Positions 7,581-15,345 of a stretch of 22,973 nt of DNA are shown here, piece by piece. Source of the DNA: Betaproteobacteria bacterium (GTDB taxonomy: Bacteria > Pseudomonadota > Gammaproteobacteria > Burkholderiales > Rhodocyclaceae); the NCBI GenBank assembly GCA_016709965.1, contig JADJLT010000005.1, positions 1 to 22,973 on the forward strand. The letters are read 5' to 3'. A model generated the notes under the pieces. It was not told the origin of the DNA, searched no databases, and saw nothing but the letters and a program-made list of their open reading frames with translations. A program made the position numbers and the translations under genes. Numbering within the stretch: the stretch's first letter is position 1; the number at the start of each line of letters is the position of its first letter.

Positions 7581-7772
7581 CTATTGGCCGTCCAGATTGT
7601 CGGCTGGGAACTGGCGAAGGAAGTCCCGGCTGTCGGCCGCCGGTGCTTGCAGCCAGGCGTCTTAGTCATTCTCGTTGAGGATGACTACCATCCTCTTCTC
7701 GTCCTCAGGCTTGTGGTACTGCCGCATGAACGGGTGGTCATCGGCATTGATAGTCAGCATCGTGTATCTGTT
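7581..7772 (-). pseudogene. C-terminal relic of an SRAP/YedK (HMCES-type) protein
   Basis: On the minus strand this reads YTMLTINADDHPFMRQYHKP, then DEKRMVVILNEND, a TAA stop at 7662-7664, and in the same frame DAWLQAPAADSRDFLRQFPADNLDG before a TAG at 7581-7583. This matches the C-terminal part of SOS response-associated peptidase (SRAP) proteins, which crosslink to abasic sites in single-stranded DNA. The active-site Cys2 and about two thirds of the protein are absent, and the internal stop replaces what is usually Tyr or another residue before DAWL. The remnant lies beside an SOS mutagenesis operon, a usual neighbourhood for this family. It is almost certainly non-functional. Confidence 0.7.
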
Positions 7773-7827
7773 TGTTTAGCGGCTGCCAACGATGCCTGTT
7801 GCATACAGTATTGCCTCTTGCCTAAGA

Positions 7828-7843
7828 CTGTATAAAACTACAG
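7828..7843 (+). promoter_or_regulatory. LexA (SOS) box of the umuDC operon
   Basis: CTGTATAAAACTACAG fits the gammaproteobacterial/betaproteobacterial consensus CTGT-N8-ACAG exactly and is flanked by A and TAT as in strong boxes. It overlaps the probable -10 region (TATAAA) and lies 22 bp before the first start codon. Repression by LexA and induction by DNA damage follow from known LexA biology. Confidence 0.85.
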
Positions 7844-7865
7844 TATTGAACAAAAGGAGCCCGCC

Positions 7866-8042
7866 ATGATTCGCGTCGTCTGCCCTAGCTGCCACAGCCC
7901 GCTTTCCCGCGCCGAGCTTGAGCAGGCCACTATCAACGGGCACCTGAGCATGGTCTGCCCAGAGTGCTCAATGGTTTTATTGACTGAGCCGGTCGATGAG
8001 CATCTCATCCAGCACCCAGAAGAGGCGCCAGCGCATGCTTGA
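7866..8042 (+). CDS. 58-aa zinc-ribbon protein of the SOS operon
   Basis: A small ORF translated as MIRVVCPSCHSPLSRAELEQ... with a second pair CPEC, giving CPxCH-(about 23 residues)-CPEC, a simple zinc ribbon. The C-terminus is acidic with His residues. AAAGGAG lies six bases before the ATG. The last codons overlap the umuD start by eight bases, so it is the first cistron of a LexA-controlled transcript with umuD and umuC. Function is unknown. A DNA- or protein-binding role in translesion synthesis is a guess from context. The cysteine spacing, ribosome-binding site and overlap make it very likely a real gene. Confidence 0.8.
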   Translation: MIRVVCPSCHSPLSRAELEQATINGHLSMVCPECSMVLLTEPVDEHLIQHPEEAPAHA

Positions 8043-8487
8043 GTCCGCTGCCCTGTTCGGGCCGGGTATCGTCGTTCCAATGCCTCATGCACCACGGCTT
8101 GCATTGCCGCTCGACACCGTAAAGATCTCAGCTGGATTCCCGTCGCCAGCCGCCGACTACGAGGATAAACGCCTCGACATCAATGACTACCTGGTTCGTA
8201 ATCCGGTGTCGACGTTCTTCTTTCCGGTTGAGGGCGACTCGATGCAGGGGGCCGAGATATTCGATGGCGACATCCTGGTCGTGGATAAAAGCATCCGGCC
8301 ACGGCACGGCCTGGTCGTGGTGGCCTTCGTCAATGGCGAGCGACTGGTGAAGCGCCTCTACCGGCGTGCCGGTCGGGTGGCGCTCATCGCCGAAAATCCG
8401 AGCTACCCGGCCCTTGAGATTCACGAGGGCATGGAGCTCGAGGTGTGGGGTGTCGTCGTCGGCAAATTCAAACGGTTCGTCACCTAA
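8035..8487 (+). CDS. umuD: UmuD-like translesion polymerase V accessory protein
   Basis: 150 aa from the ATG at 8035. An upstream ATG at 7996 would run over the zinc-ribbon gene, so I prefer the overlap-coupled start. RecA-stimulated self-cleavage would occur at Ala33-Gly34 in KISAGFPSP. The catalytic Ser69 is in VEGDSMQGAEI and the Lys106 general base in GERLVKRLY, the LexA/UmuD S24 dyad. The cleaved UmuD' would partner UmuC in error-prone synthesis past lesions. Here the partner gene is truncated after about 40 codons, so this UmuD can only act with a UmuC or DinB encoded elsewhere. SOS control is through the LexA box upstream. Confidence 0.93.
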   Translation: MLESAALFGPGIVVPMPHAPRLALPLDTVKISAGFPSPAADYEDKRLDINDYLVRNPVSTFFFPVEGDSMQGAEIFDGDILVVDKSIRPRHGLVVVAFVNGERLVKRLYRRAGRVALIAENPSYPALEIHEGMELEVWGVVVGKFKRFVT

Positions 8488-8491
8488 CGCT

Positions 8492-8632
8492 GTGAGCCCT
8501 GACCGTCCCGTATTTGCCCTAGTTGATTGCAACAACTTTTACGCCAGCTGCGAGAAGCTATTTGACCCCAGGCTCAAGACCCGTCCGGTCGTGGTCCTCT
8601 CAAATAACGACTACATGCAAGTTATCTATTAA
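8492..8632 (+). pseudogene. umuC: umuC 5' fragment, interrupted by inserted DNA
   Basis: From a GTG four bases after umuD the reading is SPDRPVFALVDCNNFYASCE, then KLFDPRLKTRPVVVLSNND, unmistakably the Y-family polymerase N-terminus, with the catalytic Asp in LVDCNNFY. After Asn-Asn-Asp (last base 8611) the expected Gly-Cys-Val-Ile-Ala is replaced by YMQVIY and a stop. UmuC is normally about 420 aa, and no further UmuC sequence occurs downstream in the window. The junction falls at the codons where mobile elements are known to insert in rulB/umuC of Pseudomonas plasmids and chromosomes. Confidence 0.88.
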
Positions 8633-8651
8633 AAGTCATGTAATGCAAGTT
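8612..8651 (+). repeat. Putative element end: ATGCAAGTT direct repeats at the umuC junction
   Basis: Immediately after the umuC break ATGCAAGTT occurs at 8615-8623 and again at 8643-8651, 28 bp apart, each preceded by a TACA/TGTA-like step. This spacing resembles paired tyrosine-recombinase binding sites at the end of a site-specific integrative element. Assignment as an att/end site is inference. Confidence 0.4.
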
Positions 8652-8688
8652 CGGATATTATGGACAACATTGCGGAAAGGAGATGCCA

Positions 8689-8745
8689 TGCTTGTCAGCA
8701 CCGAGGGTTTAGAGTTTGGTTTTGAGCTGATGTATATGGGGAAGT
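8689..8745 (+). CDS. Possible very short ORF after the insertion boundary
   Basis: MLVSTEGLEFGFELMYMGK follows a good AAAGGAG ribosome-binding site five bases before the ATG. Nineteen codons are too few to identify anything. It may be the beginning of a gene cut off during island rearrangement, or chance. Confidence 0.2.
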
Positions 8746-8881
8746 GACAGAAAACGGAAATAATCGTACGCTAGCGCGTTGTCATAGTGCTCAACGTATT
8801 TTTTCTCTACAGGTTGGTTGTTGAGTGTCGTGAGCTGATCGTTGAGCCAAGGCCAGCAGTCTTCTATCCAGCGGGTTTCCA
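8709..8881 (-). pseudogene. Unidentified coding relic between umuC and ynfA
   Basis: One minus-strand frame, without its own start codon and overlapping the end of ynfA, reads ETRWIEDCWPWLNDQLTTLN, then NQPVEKKYVEHYDNALAYDY and FRFLSLPHIHQLKTKL before a stop. The Trp/Tyr/Asp-rich, non-repetitive composition looks like real protein rather than random GC-driven translation, and the local GC is lower than in the neighbours. I do not recognise it. It may be the tail of a gene of the element that invaded umuC. Confidence 0.35.
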
Positions 8882-9193
8882 GGCCGAGGCGATGATGCCC
8901 ATACCCAACAGGGCAATTCCAGCACCCAGCCAGTCAAGTGAGGAAAGTTTGATGCCGTCAACCACCCGCAGCCAGAGCAGTGCTGTCGCCACATAGACGC
9001 CACCGTAAGCCGCATAGACCCGGCCGCTCGCCGCCGGATGCAAGGTCAGAAGCCAGACAAAGACTGCAAGACTGAGCGCAGCCGGCAGCAGCAGCCACGG
9101 GGAGCCCTCCTTGCGCAGCCACAGGTAAGGCAGGAAACAGCCGATGATTTCGGCCAGTGCTGTGGCAAAAAACAGCAAACCGGTCTTGATCAT
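8864..9193 (-). CDS. ynfA: YnfA/UPF0060-family small membrane protein
   Basis: 109 aa with four hydrophobic segments. It is highly characteristic of the YnfA family: FFATALAEIIGCFLPYLWLR, LLLPAALSLAVFVWLLTLHP, then AASGRVYAAYGGVYVATALL and LRVVDGIKLSSLDWLGAGIA. YnfA proteins resemble small multidrug resistance transporters, and some confer modest drug efflux. Here it follows a His-rich transporter gene after nine bases, in one operon with a metal-responsive MerR regulator, so metal-linked expression is likely. Its transport substrate cannot be read from the sequence. The frame is intact. Confidence 0.92.
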   Translation of the reverse strand: MIKTGLLFFATALAEIIGCFLPYLWLRKEGSPWLLLPAALSLAVFVWLLTLHPAASGRVYAAYGGVYVATALLWLRVVDGIKLSSLDWLGAGIALLGMGIIASAWKPAG

Positions 9194-9202
9194 TGCCCGT
9201 CC

Positions 9203-10249
9203 TCAGTGTTTGTGCGCATGGTGAGCATCGGGAAAGTGCGAATGGGCATGCTCGATCGGCGCGTGCTGGTGACGATGGGTGTGGCGGGTTCCGGACAGGA
9301 CCGGCCCGGGGTGCTCGTGATCGTGGTGACTGTCATTTTCTCCGTGGACATGCTCATGCGTGTGCTCAAGCGCTTCGTGCCGATGTCCATGCTCATGTTG
9401 CTCCGATAGATGCAGCCAGACACCCAAGGCCATCAACAACCCGGCCACCAGCAATTGTGGCGTCACTGGTTCGTTGAGCAACAGGATCGCCAGCAGCGTT
9501 CCAAAGAATGGCGCCACGGAAAAGTAGGCGCCAGTGCGAGCAGTCCCCAGATGGCGCAGCGCGATGACAAAGAGCGTGAGGCTGGCGCCATAGCTGGCGA
9601 AGCCAAGCAATGCCGCCTGCGCAACGACTCCAGGTGCCGGCCAGAGCGCCCCGGCCAAAAGCGCCAGTACGAGATTGGTGATTCCGGCGACCAAGCCCTT
9701 GACCATGGCGATGAACGAGGCATCAGCCAGTGCGACCTTACGGGTCAGGTTGTTGTCGATCGCCCAGGCGAAACAGGCACCGAGAATCGCCAGCGCGGGC
9801 CATGCCCCGGAGAACTGCGCATCGGATGGCCAACTCAGGACCAGTGCCCCGGCGACGATGGCGAGCATGCCCAGGGCGATACGACGGTCAAAGTTTTCAT
9901 GAAAAACAAACCAGGCAAGCAGTGCAGTCAGAACGCCTTCGGCATTCAACAAGAGCGAGGCGCCCGATGCCGGCATGGCTGACAGCCCGATCATCAGCAG
10001 TACCGGCCCGATCATCCCGCCGGCAACGGTGGCTGCAGCGAGCCAGCGCCAATCGCCCCGATCAAGATGCACCTTCGGGCTACGGCGAATCTGGCGCATG
10101 AGCCAGAGGCCGATGCCAGAGCCGAGATAGAGCAGCGCTGCCAGCAGCCAGGGGCTGACCTGGGCTAGCAAAAGCTTGGATAGCGGGGTGCCTATCCCGA
10201 ACAGACCGGCTGCCGCGAGGGCAACGGCAATGCCGCGATGCCAGTGCAT
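9203..10249 (-). CDS. EamA/DMT-family transporter with His-rich C-terminal tail
   Basis: 348 aa. Ten hydrophobic helices form two EamA repeats (about residues 5-135 and 150-280), with motifs such as LLYLGSGIGLWLMRQIRR and ASLLLNAEGVLTALLAWFVF in the first, and GTARTGAYFSVAPFFGTLLA in the second. After residue 280 comes an unusual cytosol-facing tail of about 69 residues with roughly two dozen His (EHGHRHEALEHTHEHVHGEN, then HHDHEH, RHTHRHQHAPIEHAHSH and HHAHKH). Such tails bind Zn, Ni, Co or Cd in metal transporters. Gene order (MerR/CadR regulator three bases upstream, ynfA nine bases downstream) suggests metal efflux. The substrate is inferred, as DMT proteins also carry metabolites. The frame is undamaged, unlike the regulator. 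Confidence 0.85.
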   Translation of the reverse strand: MHWHRGIAVALAAAGLFGIGTPLSKLLLAQVSPWLLAALLYLGSGIGLWLMRQIRRSPKVHLDRGDWRWLAAATVAGGMIGPVLLMIGLSAMPASGASLLLNAEGVLTALLAWFVFHENFDRRIALGMLAIVAGALVLSWPSDAQFSGAWPALAILGACFAWAIDNNLTRKVALADASFIAMVKGLVAGITNLVLALLAGALWPAPGVVAQAALLGFASYGASLTLFVIALRHLGTARTGAYFSVAPFFGTLLAILLLNEPVTPQLLVAGLLMALGVWLHLSEQHEHGHRHEALEHTHEHVHGENDSHHDHEHPGPVLSGTRHTHRHQHAPIEHAHSHFPDAHHAHKH

Positions 10250-10252
10250 GGG

Positions 10253-10764
10253 CTACGCTCCTTGGGTGGCCAAAGGGGCAATCACTGCCTCCAGTTCGGC
10301 CGGCTTCGAAAGTGCTTCGCTATGGCAGACGCAGGCTTCATGGTGAGCTGCCGCGACCAATCCATGAAGAATCCCGCAGTCCCCGGCGAGATGGCTGTTG
10401 CCGCATCGGCCGCGCAAGGCAGTGAGTTGGCGCTCCAGTGCCTGCATGCTTTGCAAACGGCCTGACACGAGCTAGTTGCGCATCGATCAGTTGGTCGATA
10501 TCGCGGCAATCGCTTTCCGGATGCGCCACAAATGCCAGCAAGCGCTGGATGTCGGCCAGCGAAATATCCAAAGCCCGACAATGGCGGATGAAGGCCAGCC
10601 GTTCCACGTGTAAGGGAGCATAGGCACGATAGCCGTTTGGGTGACGGGCCGGTGCCGGTAGTAGGCCGGCTTTCTCGTAATAACGGATAGTTTCGATATC
10701 GACGCCAGTGGCTTGCCCTAACTCACCAATTCTCGCGACTCGATCCTTCTTGCTGCCCGGGCAT
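10253..10764 (-). pseudogene. cadR: MerR-family Cd/Pb-responsive regulator (CadR/PbrR-like), frameshifted
   Basis: Read with two corrections, the protein is about 170 aa. An N-terminal MerR winged helix is present: RIGELGQATGVDIETIRYYE, KAGLLPAPARHPNGYRAYAP and RLAFIRHCRALDISLADIQR. A dimerisation helix and a Cys-rich C-terminus follow: SDCRDID, RCGNSHLAGDCGIL and HHEACVCH. These match CadR/PbrR metal sites. One indel lies just after the ATG at 10764 (in CCCGGG), and a second near 10475, where the frame must change between LIDAQLA and VSGRLQSMQAL. The gene is divergent from the ATPase and upstream of the His-tailed transporter. Activation of cadA through the 20-bp-spacer promoters is expected. 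The indels may be sequencing errors. Confidence 0.82.
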
Positions 10765-10788
10765 TTCGGAATACTTTATTTTACGCGC

Positions 10789-10820
10789 TTGACCCTATAG
10801 TTACTACAGGTGCGTAATGA
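10789..10820 (+). promoter_or_regulatory. MerR-type promoter/operator 1 (20-bp spacer)
   Basis: TTGACC (10789-10794), a 20-bp spacer and TAATGA (10815-10820). The spacer contains the imperfect 17-bp palindrome CCTATAGTTACTACAGG, typical of CadR/PbrR sites. Overlong spacers are the hallmark of MerR-activated promoters. It also lies about 25 bp upstream of the merR start, so it may be shared by both directions. Confidence 0.75.
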
Positions 10821-10874
10821 AATAACAACTCGGACATTGGCGGCTCCGACTATTTTCCTTTTGATTGCAATTGC

Positions 10875-10906
10875 TTGACCCTGTAGCCACCAATGGTTTC
10901 TAATAA
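10875..10906 (+). promoter_or_regulatory. MerR-type promoter 2, next to the ATPase gene
   Basis: TTGACC (10875-10880), CTGTAGCCACCAATGGTTTC as a 20-bp spacer, TAATAA (10901-10906), 19 bp before the ATG at 10926. The left half-site CCTGTAG is conserved, but the right half is degraded compared with promoter 1. Confidence 0.6.
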
Positions 10907-10925
10907 AGAAAACAAGGAAAACACC

Positions 10926-13162
10926 ATGAGTCTTGACCCCACCCCACCCCCTTCAGAAACCACCACTGCGGATGCGCCAGCAGTTGCTCCGTAGCGGTGC
11001 CCGCCGCCGCTGACATCCCAGCAGCCCCGATCTCGCACAAAGCGATGGCGTGCCGGTTTTTCTGATTCCAACTATGGACTGCCCGAACGAGGAGAATGAC
11101 ATCCGTCGAGCGGTGGCCGGTATCGAGGGCATCCGCTCCCTGCGTTTTCAACTGTCGGCACGCACCGTTTCGATAGATGCCTCGACGGATGCCCTTAATG
11201 CAGCCTTGGCCGCTATCCGCCAGGCGGGGTTCAGCCCCAAGGCGGTGTCGTCAGATCAGGCAGCGAATGAAAACGTCGGCGTCAGTGAGCTATGGCGAAG
11301 CATTCTGGCGCTGGGCCTGGCCGTCGGCGCGGAAGCGCTGGATTTCTTCGCGCCCGACACGTTGCCTTTCAAGGGCTTCGGTATGGCATTGGCCATCGCC
11401 GCCATCTGGCTGTCCGGCATTTCCACCTATAGCAAAGGCGTGGCGGCATTGCGGCGCGGGCAGTTGAACATGAACGCGCTGATGGGCGTAGCGGTGACCG
11501 GTGCCTTCCTCATTGGACAGTGGCCCGAGGCGGCGATGGTCATGGCCTTGTATGCCATTGCCGAACTGATCGAGGCCCGCTCCGTGGATCGGGCGCGTAA
11601 CGCCATCAAGGGCCTGCTTGACTTGACGCCGGAGACGGCGGAAGTTCGGCAGGTTGATGGAACATGGCGGGAAATACCCGCCGCAGAGGTAAAGCTGGAA
11701 GCCTGCGTTCGGGTCAAACCCGGCGCCAGGATACCGCTCGATGGTCAGGTGACGGCAGGAACCAGTGCGGTCAATCAGGCGCCGGTCACCGGCGAAAGCA
11801 TTCCGATTGACAAAGCGGCAGGCGACCCGGTGTTCGCCGGCACGATCAACGAAACCGGCATTCTGGAGTTCCGCGTGACGGCTGCTGCCGACAACACCAC
11901 ACTGGCCCGCATCATCCACGCGGTCGAACAGGCGCAGGGGACGCAAGCGCCAACCCAACGCTTCGTGGATCAGTTTGCCGCAATCTACACCCCGGCTGTG
12001 TTCTGCATCGCACTTGCCGTGGCCATTTTGACACCCTGGCTCCTCGGCTGGACTTGGACGCAGGCGATCTACAAGGCCCTGGTGCTGCTGGTCATCGCTT
12101 GCCCCTGTGCGCTGGTGATCGCCACGCCGGTAACGGTCGTCAGCGGACTGGCCGCAGCGGCCCGCCGCGGTATCCTGATCAAGGGCGGTGTCTATCTTGA
12201 AGAGGCACGCAAACTGCGGGTCATTGCCCTCGACAAGACCGGCACCATTACCGAAGGCAAACCCCGTCTGGTCGCCACTGAACTGCTTCCCTCGACGATC
12301 CCCGAATCCCAGGTGCTCGCTTGGGCGGCCAGCCTCGCCGGGCACTCGGACCATCCGGTCTCAAAAGCGATTGCGACCGGTCTCAGGCTTCCGGAGAACG
12401 GCTTGACCGATTTTCTCGCCCTTGCCGGACGGGGTGTGTAAGCGCGTGCCGACGGCCACCTGCTGCTCCTCGGCAATCATCGCCTGATTGAGGAACGCTC
12501 TCTGTGTAGCGCCGAGATCGAGGTTCGCCTTCAGGGTACCGAGACGCAAGGGCCGGACGGTGACTATGCGGCGTCGGAACAGCGCGGTGCTGGCGATTTT
12601 GCGGTGGCCGACACCATCAAGGAAAGCTCACGGGAGGCGGTGGCCGATCTGCACCGGCTCGGTGTCGTCTCGGTCATGCTGACCGGCGACAATGTGGCGA
12701 CGGCCGCGAGCATCGCCAAGGAAGCCGGCATCGACGACGCCCGGGGAAATCTTCTTCCTGAGGACAAACTGGCGGCCATCGAAGATTTGCAGGCTCGCTA
12801 TGGCCCGACCGCGATGACCGGCGACGGCATCAACGATGCACCTGCCCTGGCCCGTGCCGACATCGGCGTGGCCATGGGTGCTGCCGGGACCGATACGGCC
12901 ATGGAAGCAGCCGACGTGGTGATCATGAACGATGACCTGCGGCGCATTCCGGAAACCATACGCTTGTCTCGCCAGACCCACGCCGTACTCTGGCAGAACA
13001 TTGCCCTGGCTCTTGGGATCAAGGTCGTGTTCCTTGGACTGGCAGTATTCGGAAATGCCACGATGTGGATGGCGGTGTTTTGCGGCTCATGGCGCCAGCC
13101 TGCTGGTCGTCGCCAACGGTCTGCGGATGTTGCGAACCTCTGCACCGCAAACCAAAGACTAA
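10926..13162 (+). pseudogene. cadA: P1B-type Cd/Zn/Pb-exporting ATPase, disrupted by indels and a stop codon
   Basis: The gene probably starts at 10926 (MSLDPTPPPSETTTADAPAV, then a frame break). The main frame runs from about 11020. It contains an HMA-like domain with MDCPNEE (CxxE rather than CxxC), then membrane helices, and the actuator loop PVTGESIP. The metal-binding CPC in VIACPCALVIATP follows, then the phosphorylation site DKTGTITEGKP, the HP motif in AGHSDHPVSKAI, and GDGINDAPALARADIGVAMG. A TAA at 12439-12441 interrupts GRGV-ARADGHLLLLGNHRL. At about 12545-12595 paired +1/-1 shifts scramble a short conserved stretch. A +1 in TTTT at 13078-13081 hides the end GASLLVVANGLRML. Divergence from a CadR-type regulator and the MerR promoters indicate a Cd/Pb/Zn exporter in the inner membrane. 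Confidence 0.85.
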
Positions 13163-13202
13163 AGACCCTTGTTGGTCGGCATCGGCAAAAGCAGCGGGGC
13201 CG

Positions 13203-14522
13203 TCAGCAGGCCAGTGACACGCCTAGTTCTGTCTCACCATGGGCGGATTTGCGAAGGCCTCCCGTCATGCATCCGGGCAATCGCGCCAACGATGGCGAGA
13301 CCCAGTCCATGATTCTGATGGCTGGCTGCGGAGGCGTCGCCGGAAAAGCGGTCGAAGATATGAGGCAGACTCTCAGCGAAATCGGTTCCCCTCGATTCGA
13401 TCACCGAGCGCTTGATGTGTGCCCAAAGGTTTCCGCGGCGATACGAATCACGATTGAACTTCCGTGATCCGCATACCGAGCCGCATTATTCAGCAGATTG
13501 GACAGCACGCGCCGGAGCAGCGCCGCGTCATTGGGCCCGATGCATCGCCTTCGATAGACCATTGAAGGTCCAAGATTCGATCACACCGCTTCGTAGTAGT
13601 CGGCCACTTCGGCGCAGAGCTGGGCAAGGCTTTGAACGGGCATCCGCCGAGCTTTAGCACCCCGGTCGGCTTGCGACAGGAATAGCATGTCATTGACGAC
13701 GCACGATGCCTGTGCATTTCTTCGAGATTCGAACCGATGCAATCGCGCAGGTGTTCGTCCTTGTCGTTGCCACGCAAGGCCAACTCGCTGCTGGCGATGA
13801 TGTTCGCCAATGGGGTTCTCAATCGTGCGCCACATCGGCATTGAACCCTTCGAGTTGCTGATAGGCTTTTTCCAGTCGATTCAGCAAATCGTTGAACTGA
13901 TCGACGAGAACTTGCAACTCGGCCGGGATTCGCGCTGTTTCCAAGCGCTTGTCGAGGGAAAGGATTGCGAGACTGCGCGTTTGCTCAGCCAGCTTCCGAA
14001 TGGGGGCCAGTCCAAAATAAACGATCAGGTAGCCGCCCAGCGTGATTGCCGCACTCCCGATCAACGCAGCCCCCCAGAGGATGGCTGCGAGGCGATCCAG
14101 AATCGCTTCATCGGGCGCAGTCTCAAGTGCCAATTCGGCAACGGCAAAATCTGTCCTCTGTGCTTCATCGGGGAGTGCAAACGAATAAAAAGGCTTTTTG
14201 ATGGCCACGCACTTGGCATCGAGATGAAGCGAGCCTCACCCAGCCTATCGATTAACCCGAGATGCGAGTCCCGATTGATTTTCAGAAGATCGTCAAGGTC
14301 GTTCAAGCGACCCCGGTTGCAGGTGTCCGGTGTTTCTTCAAACAGGTGCCGAATTGCCGTGCTGAGCCTTTCAAGACGCAGGTCCTGTTGTGTTTCAAGG
14401 TTGGCTTTGACCGAGAAAAAGACTCCGAGGCACAAACACCCCAGAACACCCAAACTCAGCGAAGCGAGCCAGCGTATGAGGCGACTGCTCAGCGTCGGAT
14501 TGATCATTGTTCTGAGTCTCAT
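13203..14522 (-). pseudogene. czcS: Heavy-metal sensor histidine kinase (CzcS/CusS-like), multiply frameshifted
   Basis: The start ATG overlaps the response-regulator stop (ATGA). Piecewise translation gives an N-terminal membrane helix (SSRLIRWLASLSLGVLGCLC), a periplasmic sensor segment, a second helix (ALIGSAAITLGGYLIVYFG), then a HAMP-like segment with LAPIRKLAEQTRSLAIL. The phosphoacceptor His is in FNADVAHD-MRTPLANIIAS, the N-box region in VLSNLLNNAARYAD, and the G2 box in HGLGLAIVGAIARMHDG. The end GETELGVSLAC is followed by a stop. At least five frame changes are needed, so as written it cannot be functional. About 440 residues, the normal length, are restored by small corrections. 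It would sense periplasmic metal and phosphorylate the adjacent regulator. Confidence 0.8.
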
Positions 14523-15200
14523 TCGCGCAGTTCGAGGACATAGCCCATGCCGCGTACGGTATGCAGCAACTGCGTCTCGAAGGGCGTATCCATTTTGGCG
14601 CGAAGTTGCGATCGAAACTTCGACTGACATTGGTGCTGCTATCGAGTTCATATCCCAAACCTGCTCGGCAATCTCGGTTCGTGACAGCACCTCCGCCTTG
14701 TTTCCGAGAAAACAGAGAAAGCAGGAGGAACTCCTTGGCACTCAGATCGACGCTGACCGTTCCTGGAGACCTTGCGGCGCACCAGATCCATTTCGAGGTT
14801 ATGAAGTGTCAGCCTGTTTGATTGCGTCTCCACTTGATGTGGTGCTGATCGCCTAAGCAGACCTTTGAATCCGTGCAATCAGCTCCAGAAAAGGCGAAGG
14901 GTTCACCAGGTAATCGTCTGCGCCTGTTTGCAATCCGGTGACCCGATCCTCCACCTTGCCCAAGGCTGTAAGCATCAAGACTGGCGTCTGTTTTTTGGTA
15001 CGCAAAGCGGCAAGCAGGGTAAGTCCGTCCATTCCCGGCAACATGGAGTCAAGGATAATTGCCGAATAATCGAACGCCAGGCTCATATGAAGCCCGGTTA
15101 CCCCATCATGCGCAATATCAACCACGAAGCCTGCCGTGCCCAAGCCTTTTTGCAAGTACAGCGCAAGCTTTTGTTCATCCTCGACGACCAGTAATTTCAT
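14519..15200 (-). pseudogene. czcR: OmpR-family response regulator (CzcR/CusR-like), frameshifted
   Basis: From the ATG at 15200 (MKLLVVEDEQKLALYLQKGL) an intact receiver domain is read to about residue 100, with the phosphoacceptor Asp in SAIILDSMLPGMDG and the Thr switch in VLMLTALG. The invariant Lys region reads DDYLVNPSPFLEL. One A lost and one G gained between about 14886 and 14905 would restore DDYLVKPFAFSEL, the family standard. The winged-helix output domain is then split over several frames: GLLRRSAPHQ, KEFLLL, VLSRTEIAEQVWDMN, and VRGMGYVLELRE at the end. It is divergent from the Czc operon, which it probably activates (inference). Confidence 0.82.
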
Positions 15201-15345
15201 TTCTTCACGAAGCAAAAGATGTCAAATTTGTAAACTTCCTGTTGGCATTCTGTCAGAGCCCATTTCATATAGTTCATCCATGCTAGGCCGTTGTTCGGCA
15301 TATATCAAAACCGATGAACCGGTATTTAATGAAGGAGTTCCTATC
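15201..15345. promoter_or_regulatory. Divergent promoter region of the regulators and the Czc operon
   Basis: 145 bp, A/T-richer than its neighbours. It holds GAAGGAG (15331-15337) for the plus-strand gene and a small inverted repeat GCCG-TTGTT-CGGC near 15288-15300. The response regulator probably binds here, but no clear direct-repeat box can be picked out by eye. Confidence 0.4.

Noticed and set aside
7584..7835. Plus-strand open frame of 83 codons
   Set aside because: It lies antisense to the SRAP relic, which is the frame with family similarity, and it overlaps the LexA-controlled promoter.
11290..12354. Long minus-strand frame of about 354 codons opposite the ATPase
   Set aside because: It is a codon-position mirror of a GC-rich gene. 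Its translation has no motifs, while the plus strand carries all P-type ATPase signatures.
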